In this document: piece after piece, positions 37,801 to 48,060 of the stretch | Position numbering within the stretch: the first letter of the stretch is position 1 | How the letters are laid out: each line of letters opens with the position of its first letter | Origin: Reticulitermes speratus | Lineage: Eukaryota; Arthropoda; Insecta; Blattodea; Rhinotermitidae | Length of the DNA: 64,000 bases | Assembly: GCA_021186555.1 (NCBI GenBank) | Contig: JAJKFL010000042.1 | Location: forward strand, 19,072,521 to 19,136,520 | Direction: 5' to 3' | Position numbers and translations under genes: made by a program | The notes under the pieces: generated by a model | Told to the model about the DNA's origin: nothing | The model's database searches: none | Seen by the model: only the letters and a program-made list of their open reading frames with translations

Positions 37801-38298
37801 TATTTAACTTCTTAAACCGGACAGAAAAAATCACACTGCTAAACAATTAACCAATGAGATTCTGATCGACAGCGTGGCAAGTTGACACAGTGAGCCAACA
37901 TGCCCCACGTTAATTGTGCCGACCTGCCCCGTCGCCACCTTCTTATGTTTTAGAGTGTATCATCCTCAAACAAAATGGAAGTCTACAATTCTCTCTAGCT
38001 CCAATGTTAGCCAAAAGGAGGTACCATTCATGGGTGGCACAATGTCACATGTAGCTGTAACCAAACTTCAAACACAAAACATTTTATAAAGCGATAAAAA
38101 ATTACTTCCTGCGGTGTACAAAATAAAACACTACACCACACTTCAGTCATAGCACACAAAGCACTGACGCTTGCTGACCGCTCTCAGGAGAAGTCACTAA
38201 GTAGTACAAATTGACAGGTGCTGCTATCCTGCGCCATCTTTGGGAGTTATGGCCATTTTGCCAACTTACCCCTGTAGCCAACTAGCCCCCCTCTCCCC

Positions 38299-38580
38299 TA
38301 CCTCAGAAATATATCCTTGTATCGGGAGAGTACCTTAAAAATATGTCCTTACATCGGTATGGTACCTTACAAGTATTCTCTTATATTGACACAGTACCTT
38401 AGAAGTATGTCATATCGGGAAAGTACCTTAGAAATATGCCCTTATATCAGAATAGTACCTCAAACACATCCTCCATATATCCGTTGAGATACCTTAAAAT
38501 ATTTTCCTATATGACGACAGTAATTTAACCATGCCTTTGTATTGAGACAATATCTTAAAAATATACCCTGATATATCCCT
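38299..38580. repeat. 32-bp minisatellite, right part
   Basis: About 8.5 further units of the array at 35468, becoming more divergent to the right. Together they make about 15 units. Unit endings (GGCAC, GGGAG, GGCTT/GGTAT) recur in an order that suggests a longer multi-unit period. Confidence 0.85.
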
Positions 38581-40258
38581 CACGTCTATATCTTCATCTT
38601 ACACAATTATTGATCTGTCTTTCGATGCTACATGACAGCAGATGATGACAGTGAGTTGTAAAATAATGGATAAACAAACTGAATTGAAACCCTTTAAATA
38701 AACAGCAATATTCATATAATTATCTATAGGAATGTTTGTTGATTTGAACTTTCGTTTCATTGCCGAAGGAGGGATGTGTTTACATATTGGTGAACGTATA
38801 GTAGCCAGTCTTTGCGCTCTCAGAATTGAATAACTGAACATAAGGATTGTAGAGCTATGCCTGCATGTGACTCGTGGTCTAAACTTCTTTCTGACCAGTT
38901 GGTTCAAAATGCGTTGCATAGGTACAAAACTGCGGCCAGTATTTGCGTTCGTTCGTAAAGCGAAGTTACATCAGGCCATTTACTATGCCTATAAAAAGAA
39001 CTTTAAATCTGGGATTACTTCCCTGAATGACAAAAAATTACCAAAAGAACTAAAAACGAAAAGTTGTATTTCCGCAGAAGAAATACACAGGCAGCGGAAT
39101 CGGATTATTACACACGTTATAAGAAGTCAAAAGCAATTGCAATAGAAAAAGTGCCCAGTAAAGAAAATTGAGAAAGTAAAGATTTCACGATATCAATTTT
39201 CACTTGGCTTATGTGATTCCAGGGCCTTGGTTTTAACCGGAGAATGTCGATAAGGGAGTTCGCGTTTATTACAAAATTTCGTATGAGCGAAATTCATAGT
39301 GCGAAACGTCGTAAAGTGAGGGATAGCTGCATGATATATACAGCCATTTGCTTGTAACATTCTCTTCCGACGTAAAGCGTTAATAAAATGGCAGAATTTT
39401 TAAGCAGATATTTCTTACAGGGGTATTTATTTTACTTATTGCTTACAAAAAATGGCTGTGTAAGTGTTTCATTTCATTCCACCAAATGCTACAGATGCCT
39501 GTAGAATTGTAAGTGAGTGGGCTCGTATATTTTTAATCACTGTAGTAACTACACCGGGGATCACGGGTAATGTTTATCCCCTGACGGATTCATTTGCAGT
39601 GCACCACTGTGTTGTTTTATTACTAAACACATGGGAAATTACCAAATGCTGTAATCAACAGAGACCAAACCCCCTTCCCCCTTTTCTGGGCGTTCTGATG
39701 TGGAATTCACATGCAATGCCAATGTGTCTGCTGTACACAAAAAATGTTTCCACGTGCTAAATTCTGTCTTTTTATTTTCCACAAATTTTTCTTATCAGCT
39801 GAAGCTGCTTTATGGTGCCCTCAAAGGATTCATCCTGCCGATGTCGACATTACAGTTCCATGTTTCTAGATAAGAGCAGCTGGATCCTGCGAGTGCTTGC
39901 AGGGTAATAAAGAAATCTGACATAACAGGAATTCCTTTACCTGTTTGTTCGTATTACCCACCATTTTTGTCGTACCTCATGGCTGAAGGGTGGAAGAAAC
40001 GACCAGCTGTATCGCCCTCTGTGAAACACGTGTCTTATGTTCAGGCTATACGTGAATAAATCCACGCGCAAGATTCGTCACTAAGATTGCCCCTTGTTAT
40101 TCAGTGTTTTATTTTTATGGTTGTGCATATTTGTCTCTTGTGGAGAAAAGTATAAATAGAATGCATATGAAATGCAGTAACATACTGTAAGATTAAAACG
40201 CGTGCACCATGCAGAATAATAAATTTCATGTCACAGTTTTTCATACCTGTAGGTGTGT
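38581..40258. other. No recognisable feature
   Basis: Short frames, including 92 and 98 codons on the plus strand, have no recognisable domain. Confidence 0.4.
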
Positions 40259-40272
40259 GATGTTTGAAGGTA

Positions 40273-40479
40273 AGAAAGTAAGTTTTCCCTATAACAGGCC
40301 ATGAAGGCCCAAAGGGGGAGTAGAGGTATAGCTCTACTCATTCTTCACCCCGGCGCTAGTTGGGGGTGAGTGGTCAGCACCACGCCCCGGCCGCTTTACC
40401 CCCGGGAAAGATCCGGTACCCATTGTATAGGAGGCTGGGTAGGCCCCAGGGCCGGTCTGGACGTGTGCGAAAAATCTCG
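40273..40479 (-). mobile_element. SINE-B copy, 5'-truncated, with 14-bp target duplication
   Basis: It is flanked by identical GATGTTTGAAGGTA at 40259-40272 and 40480-40493, which fixes the ends. On the minus strand it starts CGAGATTTTTCGCACACGTC. That equals the CGAGATTTATGTCTTC...ACGTGTAGAC part of the 56794 copy just after its tRNA-like head. The body follows and it ends near GGCCTGTTATAGGG. Truncation at the 5' end plus a long duplication indicates LINE-type retrotransposition. Confidence 0.9.
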
Positions 40480-40799
40480 GATGTTTGAAGGTACGTTTGT
40501 TCAATAAAAACAAAATGACGGAAGCGCGAAATATATATACTTTTCTCTCCATTTTTGATAAAGTGAGCCATTTAAGCAGGGGGTGTGAAATTGTATACAG
40601 AGGTTAACACGACTAAGTACACAGAGCAGGGTTATTCTGAAGCTGATATTCGCTCAGATGGTCAACAAATACTTCTCTCTTGAAAGCAAATATTTCTTGC
40701 GTAGTGGCATGTCCCGGACCGTATTCTGAAGCAGGCTATGGGAATTCAATCCACAGTCTCGCCTCCTACTTCTAGGAGATATTTCGATATTATGCTTAC

Positions 40800-41180
40800 A
40801 GGTGTGCTTTGGTCTTCCGAGTTGTTTCTTTCCTCGAAGTTTCCAGATTATAATTGTGTAATTGTATAGCCCAAGCGTTTCTCCTCTCCCTCCGGTTCCA
40901 TACGATTTTGAGTGCCTCGCTTATCTCGTCCTCTTTAATTTGATCACACTAATATTTTTAAAGTACAAATTACCAAACGCTGCATTATGCAGCTTTTCTT
41001 CATATTCCTTTTTCTCTGGAGATATTTTCTTCCGCTCCCGTTTCTCAAATACCCATACGTTCTTCCCGTATGGCAAAAGGCCACGTTTGACACTCATACA
41101 ACCACGAGATAAAATTACAGTTTTTGACCACACATCGCGGTAAAGAGGATAGTATTCGTACCTCTTATTCAAAACAAGAA
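40800..41180 (-). mobile_element. Diverged LINE fragment
   Basis: GCCTCGCTTATCTCGTCCTC, then TTTAATTTGATCACAC, then GCTGCATTATGCAGCTTTTC parallels the part of the 25735 LINE that encodes [10 protein letters not shown] and LHNEEL, in minus orientation. Multiple stops and indels. Confidence 0.65.
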
Positions 41181-41483
41181 CTCAGTTCCTGTAGCCAGAT
41201 CTCGGGGTAGTGTCTCAGACAGGCCACGATCACTTCCGCATCCATTGTGCTTCATCATTCACTGATTGTCCTATAATAGGGCTGCATACCATCCGATATA
41301 TTGATGTTCGTTAAACATACAGCACAGAGATATAAATAAAGCACAGTTTAATGTATGTTAATACCTTTCAGAAACCCGGAAAACACGGGAATGTTTGAAG
41401 CGCATTGACTTTTACCGCCATAGAAATAGGTGGATTTTACTGAACTGCGAATCCAGTTATTTTAATTTGTGAAATTGACGACT

Positions 41484-41755
41484 ATAGCGTAGTCCGTATA
41501 GTGACTAGGATACGGCCTGGGAGATCCAGAGTTCGAGAATTTTCTCAAAACATCAGACCAACTTTGGAGCCCACGCAGGCTACTATTGAATTGTTAATGG
41601 TGGCCCATTCTCGTGGGATAAGGCGGTAGCGGTGTGAGGCAGACCACTCACTTCGCATCAGTGCCGACTTTCAAAACGAGTGGAGCTATACATCTCCTCC
41701 CCCTATTTGCCTTTGTGACATGCACAGGGACAAATTTACCTTTACCTTTTACATA
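41484..41755 (+). mobile_element. SINE-B copy with tRNA-like head
   Basis: The head GTATAGTGACTAGGATACGG and B-box AGTTCGAGAAT are followed by body blocks TTTGGAGCCCACGCAGGC, GACCACTCACTTCGCATC, GTGGAGCTATACATC and TTTGCCTTTGTGACA. It ends near CTTTACCTTTT. It is older than the 40273 copy. Confidence 0.7.
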
Positions 41756-43435
41756 TCCGTACAGAGGGAAATTAAGGATATGCCATAAATCAACAAACGT
41801 TTTTTGCTGAATATCCTAACGTTTGTTGGGAATTGTCAGTAGAAACACTTTATAATAAGAAATAACTTTCTGGTGCAGAAACAAGTGTGTAGGACATAAA
41901 CATCCCAGAAATAATGAAATAATAACCATTGATTTTCGCACAGTGTGATTTGCTCATCCGGTCGTGTGGATGGGATTGGAGGAATAAAGAAGTTTTAAAT
42001 TTTAGTAGTTAAACTATTCGTGATACGTAACCATATCCGATTACACGCTTTGTTTATTCCTCAGAGAGCTTACATTGCTAGTCTGTAACAACATGTTTGA
42101 GGTACAGGAATGTTTACGGAAATTATTCGCTTGGAAACTTTAGTGCGAAAGTTTACGATTCGGATCAATATGTAAATTGTTGATTTGAACAAACATGTCG
42201 GATGATTGAGGCAGTTATATTAATGAAAAAATAATTATTTAGGGTCACACTACCATAAATTACAAACCCAAAGTAGTTTTTCTATCCCATATTTCAGCTG
42301 TGTTCCTTGTTTTCGCTGCAGTAAAGGAAGAATGAAGAATCCGGAAAATTTCAATATTGCCGCTCAGTAATGCTAAAAGGAAAACAGGAAAATCTTCTAA
42401 TTACGTTTAACAGTTTTGCAAACATTCTAAAGAAATACAAATCTGCCGTATATGCATACCCCAAGTACCTCTGTTGATAGAGTATGCGACATTGAGTGAA
42501 AGGGAAACGATATTTACAGAACCCATGCTAGCCCAGAAAATTGGAACATTAATCTATCGGCCTTAAGACTAAATTTCCAAAATGTGTATCATACAGAAAA
42601 ATTTTCTTCACCTCCCCCCATTCCATGGGGTAAAGCTATATGAGCCTCCAATAAAGACGATTATTTACGAACTGCGTGTCGAAAAGATGGTACAAACTAG
42701 TCATAATATCGCACATTTATCTCAGATGTTAAGTTATCACGTAGCTACAAATAACCAGCTGCTGATTTTGAAACACGTGGCTGAGACCAAACCGCTGAAG
42801 CAAAATGTCGTAGACCTCATTGTGGCGCATGTGAAACACTTTTGTAGGAACGTAAAGTACATTTTAACTCCACGTGAATTTAACTAATGACCTTAAAACA
42901 AACATTTTTCCATGTTACAAAATTTACTCAATAGTTCTATTTTCACATCCGATATTTTAACATTGTAGCAGGAAATGTCAGGTGAAGTCTATCTTTTACA
43001 CGACTTGTGTGTACAGTTCGTTCTAGTTACCTTAAAGTGACCATAAACGTGGCATCTCCTTTCCGAATAATAGTGGTCATCAAGGGGGACAGACAGGCGG
43101 ATGGACGAACGGAAGAGAGCCAATTCAAAGAGTGGCCTCTACTGTATATGTGTGGATGTAGCAATGTGGGAAGTGGCTGCGCTCCATAATGTGTGTGATT
43201 CAGGATGCTGCATGATGTATAGCACATTATCACGTACGCATTGTCTTGCACTGTACGTGTATCCACTGCGAATAGGTAATTTGACAGCGGTTGCCCAATC
43301 TCCCGCAGCATTTGCTGCCCTCATTAAGGCATAACTGGTGTAAGTGGCGTTGTTGGTGAAGTCGTTTTGTAAAAATGTTTTGAACCCTTAACTTAAGGAT
43401 AGAGATGGTTTTATGAGGCTGTCGTTCTTTTTGGG
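41756..43435. other. No recognisable feature
   Basis: A 101-codon frame (42582-42887, plus) begins with ATG but has no recognisable domain. No repeat family was matched. Confidence 0.35.
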
Positions 43436-43439
43436 GGAA

Positions 43440-43595
43440 CACCGCAGAGTCGGAGCAGTTTGAAGTGCGGAGAAACCTGCATAATGGGGAGCTTCATACA
43501 TCTTGCTATTCATCAAATATTGTTAGGGTGATGGGACCAAGAAGGGTATTATGAACAGAGCATGTAACACGCATGGGAGATTTGAGAAGTGCATG
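43440..43595 (+). mobile_element. Diverged LINE fragment
   Basis: The translation around 43468 reads LHNGELHTSCYSSNIVRVM and, further on, EHVTRMGD. This corresponds to LHNEELNDLY...NIIRVIK and GHVASMGE of the 25735 LINE. There are stops within. Confidence 0.65.
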
Positions 43596-45671
43596 CACAC
43601 TTTTAGTTTGAAAATCAAAACAAAGCATATATGACGAGGATAATACGAAGAAGGATATCACTAAAATACACTATATTCGTCATGCTGATCTTCGATGAAC
43701 GAGTTCCCGAACAGACGGAATATATGGCGTTTGACTGAAGTTCTTCGATTTTCCCATTCTCTCTCTCTACCATTAGCTAAAGTAAGAACTTAACGGGTAG
43801 ATGCATGTTATGTACGTGACTCCGCAAACACATTTGAATGAAAGAGCAACTTGCAACGAAAACCAGTAAGACGTCTTTCCAGCCAATTTCATTCCAATGC
43901 TGCTTTACTAATATAGTCAGAAAACGCTTCCAATAGGCTAATACTATTCGCGTAAACCAGATACCTCAGTCAGTATAATGACCTGGGTAAGAGCTAGACG
44001 GCCTGAGAATGTGCGGGGCGAGGGTGTAACGGCACTTTTTTAATATTGTTTCTTGGGACCAGCTTTATTTCCACTGTTCTGTGGTTGGTGCTTAATCAGT
44101 GAAGCACATGTCACTTTCATTGTAGCATTTGCGAGAGTTTTAAAACGGTTAGTCATACATTTTTCTTTTGGGCTGTGGAACTTTGAGTGGTATTACAATT
44201 ATAATAGCACATTTTATTAAGGCAAACTTTGCTTAAATATAAAAAAATAGAAGAATGGATACTAAATGAAATATTTTTATGATAATGGATAAAGCACTAC
44301 AAGTTGGCCGCTGGGGAGTGGGGGGTTAAAGGATATTGTCTTTATGGTTAGAAGTCCAAATAAATATACTTTCATGTATGCTTTCTAAATAAGTTTAATA
44401 TTTTGTATACCCTGTTGGATTTTTCTATTGTATAAGGTGTATATTTCCCACCTTGTTGTGGTATGTAATGTATACTTGTCTTCATAGAACAGTTTACGCT
44501 AAGAGAATTATAACTTACAACTTACAACAGATCAGAGAGGATTACTTAATATTTGAATTTGTAATTAATAGAACTGACACGCAAAGATTCCAGTCGCGGC
44601 TTTCTTCTGAATACGGCAATGAAACTTCAGACTCCACAAAACACAGTTAAAAGGAGTAGTTCTTAAGTAGCTTCGCCTCTTTTAGCATCTTAAGGATTGC
44701 CCAGTGGAGTTGGTGAATTACTTTTTTTTTTAAATGGGACGCATTCCTTTTGACACTTTCTAATTTCTTTCCTACTGACTGTATATATAGACTGTATATT
44801 CAATTACGTGTTACAGTAAGTTTGATAACTCCTAAGTGACTTTTTTGGTCAACTGATAACACTGCTGTGTACCATGTTGTAAGCTTTAAGAAATGATGCA
44901 TAAAATTATCATTAACGTAACAATGTACACAATACGTTCTGATTATTCGGTTACCATTATTAGGTAATACGAAATACGGGAGGAATAAATTGCCATTTCC
45001 TTTATATGTATGTGAACACGCTCGATGAAGTCCTAACATAATGTGTTCATAAATGCTGAGGAGAATATAAATTAATTTCCTAATGCTGCTGGCCCGCATT
45101 TTCTAACATGTCTTTGGTTTAATAATTTTAAGCATAGTGTTCATCTAAAGAGGATTTTAAATATTGGCTTTTGCCTCACAGAAAACACGCTGTGTCTTTA
45201 TTAAAAGTCCAAACCACCAATGGTGTTTAGGAAATAAATCACCGTTTGCTCTGAGAAACACACAAGTGCATACTGAGGGAAAAATGTAGAGTTCTTTAAT
45301 GTGTGAGCATTTTATACATGCATTTGTACTGGGCTTTGAATGGAATAACAGAATTCACTTGTTGAGATTGGAAAACTAACATTCTAAAGGTCTTAACTTT
45401 CGCTAGAGCTTTGTACTTTTAGCATTACCTAATTTGTCTGTGAAATGGAGGCTGTGAGTGTTTCTGCCGTGACGTAGGGAATCATTTTTTAAGTACCTGT
45501 TCCCGGAAATTTGTGCTTTAAATAGTTAAGGCATCATGAATAATATGCGACAGCAGACAAGACTTGCAGACAGATCGCTATTCTGCAGTCTCTCTTCCTT
45601 TTCACTTGTACAAAATAAAACGTCAATCATCATTTTGACTTATTTCAGTCTCCCGGATCCCAGTATGCAGT
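43596..45671. other. No recognisable feature
   Basis: AT-rich, with short frames only. Confidence 0.45.
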
Positions 45672-46026
45672 TAAACATGATAGGAAATGTACGTATAACG
45701 TAACACTGTAGTGCGTTCGCGCAATCTTTATACCTCCTTAGCTATCCGAACAGACTGGTACCATAGCACTCGCTGAGAGAACTCGTATGGCGATGTAATG
45801 CCCCCGGCAACAATGACACGTACTCAACTCTTCAACGTAAAGTGCCCGATAATTTTTACCGTGTTGTAACCAAATTTGAATTTTCTAGACAGATTTTCAT
45901 AAACGTCTCCAGTATCAAATTTCACTGAAATCCGTCCTGTGGGAGCCGCGCTGATACGTGCGGACGGACAGAAGGACGGACATGACGAAGCTAACAGGAA
46001 ATTCCTTGACTGTGCGAACGCGCCTA
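45672..46026 (-). mobile_element. Non-coding inverted-repeat element, copy 2
   Basis: The internal ends GTGCGTTCGCGCAATC (45711-45726) and GACTGTGCGAACGCGC (46008-46023) pair at 13 of 16 positions. Reverse-complemented, the block order matches 10906-11722: GCTTCGTCATGTCCGTCCTT, GGACGGATTTCAGTGAAA, CGGGCACTTTACG, CTACAGTGTTACGTTATACG. The shared homology extends past the inverted repeat at one end. No coding capacity. Confidence 0.65.
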
Positions 46027-47435
46027 AACATTTTCTAATTCAGACTGTAATTTTCTGCCTTTGGACAGTGTACTGTTTTAGGTGAACACAGACGTTTCAG
46101 AGGAACACGCTGCGTCCATCTATAGGTTTGAAGGAATAGGGTCCCAGTTCACAAAACATGGCACACTTTGTAAAATATTGGAGTGTTTAAGAACCCAGCA
46201 GAGCAAAACCTGTTAAATCCCCGTCGCGGGAAACTGAAAACTTAGTAAGGTTCTTCGTTCACCTTAGGGAGTTTAATGTTAAGGTACGTACATGTTTTCT
46301 TCGTGCAGACAAAGAAAGGCTTTACTTCAGAATTTATGTGCCCGATATTTTCAGCACATCCGGCCTTTACTTTCTCCTCTTCGTACTCCTCCATAAACTC
46401 AGTTGGTGACATTCTTCTCTCTTTCTTCAATCCTCCTCCTTGTGTTTTATTGAAACAATGTCTAGTTCAAATCTTGGGCCTGCACCGACGTACGTTGAAT
46501 AAAAGGAGACAGTAAAACTGAGAGACTGAGGGTACTCTGAATGTGACGCGGGAGTAACATAGTCATGAGTCTTATACAGTACCTACGCAGATTGCGCGTG
46601 TGTAAGAGAATATGTTGCCTGCAGTATTCTGAATGAAGTGCGGCGATGCTGAATGCCGTGCCTGTTGACTGTGTTATGACTGGAAATATGACAAATGTTG
46701 CTGCCAGTAATATAGTGGACATTATTATACTTGAAGTACCTGTTATAAAATTAATAGCTGGGATACTGGAAACTAGAAATGCATTATGTACTTTTTCGGG
46801 GTAATCTTTGGAAAGCTACCATCTGGAAGACAAAACAAAGATAGGAAGGCGATATTAAAGATTGGGTTACTTTTAATTGAGCTAGCTCATAATCTAACTC
46901 ACTGTCGATGTTGAACATTTGTTTGCTAACCATGTTAATATGGCTATGGTGACTGATTTTCTGATCCCATCATATTCTTGTAGTCCGCAGCTGTGTAAGG
47001 ACCAATGGCATGAAATGTTTTGACTAGAACTTCGGCACAGTAACACGAGCAGCCTAAGTCGCTCTTGCTGTTTCCATTTACAACAGTGAACGTGTAAATT
47101 ATTGTCACGCCTCCAGTTCTATTCATCTTCATTATTTACGCGGAACATCTCTCGTTAAAATGAAGCTGCAGGTGCACACAGCCTGAGATATTCAGTCCAC
47201 ATCGTCTTCTTATCATATTTAAATTTTTTTTATTAAAATGTGCATCAAATTTGTCGCTACCTTCTACTTCTTTCGTTATTGGATTTGAAATTTCCGATTG
47301 TTTTATGAATCATAACCTTGCACAAATTTTGTAAAAATACGGATATGTATATTTGGCCTACTAGAGATGACGTACAACAGACAAGGTCCGTAATTTGTAT
47401 TCTTTACCCAGTATCGTTAACTGTATGATCAGCCA
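46027..47435. other. No gene; one decayed hairpin motif
   Basis: At 46087-46125 (minus strand) ATAGATGGACGCAGCGTG, then TTCCTCTGAAACGTCTG, is a worn version of the ribozyme-like hairpin. A 62-codon minus frame at 46242-46430 (Glu/Lys-rich) has no recognisable homologue. Confidence 0.35.
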
Positions 47436-48060
47436 CTAACTACAAAGAGCAGAACCTTTCTTGACGAGCTAGTAGTTAATAAGCTAGTAAAGAAATTATT
47501 TTCATGCTATCGGGTACGAATATTCATTACCGCTTACAGAAGAGCCCTTACCCATCGCTATTCTGATCTAAATTAATTTCTTCTTCCATTGCGCAACAGC
47601 CCCTAGTGGGCCAGGGCCTCAGGCTTCACGATCACACTCAGGCACACCACACTCGGTAGGACTTCTCTGGACGAGATCGGCCCGACGCAGAGACCTCTAC
47701 CTGACAACACACAATACTTACAAGAGACTGACATCCATGGCCCCTGCGGGATTCGAACCCACAATCCAAGCAAGCGATTGGCCGCAGACCCACGCCTTAG
47801 ACCGCGTGGCCACTTCGAACGGCGACAGAAATTAATCCATTCCCTAATTTCCCATCCAATGTCTTTAAGATTCACTCTGATATTTAGTATAGCCTCAACT
47901 TTGAAGATGTGTCTTTCTTTTAGGTGATTGAGTGGTAACTTATAAGAATTTCTCTTTTCACCCATGCGTGTTACATGCTTTGTCTCTCTCATCTTCTTTG
48001 AATTCACGCCATAAGGCAGTGGAATCTTGAAAGATAAAATGTGGTGAGTATGTGGCAATC
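47436..48060 (-). mobile_element. Diverged LINE 3' region split by a SINE-A
   Basis: The left part (47436-47577) follows the 3' end of the 25735 LINE block by block: AACTACAAAGAGCAGAACCT, GAGCTAGTAG, CGAATATTCATTACCGC, AGAGCCCTTACCC. The right part (47829-48060) continues with CCCATCCAATGTCTTTAAGATTC, matching the LINE's CCATCCCACTTCTTGAAGATCC. The joined 151-codon minus frame over this region is a chance read-through of two elements. Confidence 0.7.
47578..47828 (-). mobile_element. SINE-A copy inserted into a LINE
   Basis: On the minus strand the head is GTGGCCACGCGGTCTAAGGC (A-box region, tRNA-Leu-like) with B-box GGGTTCGAATCCCGC. The body includes TTGTCAGGTAGAGGTCTCTG, AGTCCTACCGAGTGTGG and TGGCCCACTAGGGGC. 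The flanks share AAATTAAT (47570-47577 and 47829-47836). Removing the insert joins the two LINE halves in register. Confidence 0.8.

Larger units (their letters stand above)
35663..38298 (-). mobile_element. pogo-type DNA transposon, 2,636 bp, defective
   Basis: The ends are inverted repeats: GGGGAGAGGGGGGATAGTTG on the left, and on the right the same with C for A at position 14. The match continues two bases further into GGC. TA lies on both flanks (35661-35662 and 38299-38300), the target duplication of pogo and Tc1 elements. Subterminal motifs GGGGTAAGTTGGCA occur in opposite orientation at 35870-35883 and 38259-38272, and are probable transposase-binding sites. A broken transposase lies inside on the minus strand. 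Other internal features are a 39-bp duplication (36515-36592), a G run (about 35996) and a C run (about 36344). Confidence 0.9.

Noticed and set aside
47603-48058. 151-codon minus-strand frame
   Set aside because: It reads through a LINE remnant and the antisense of a SINE-A; no coherent protein.
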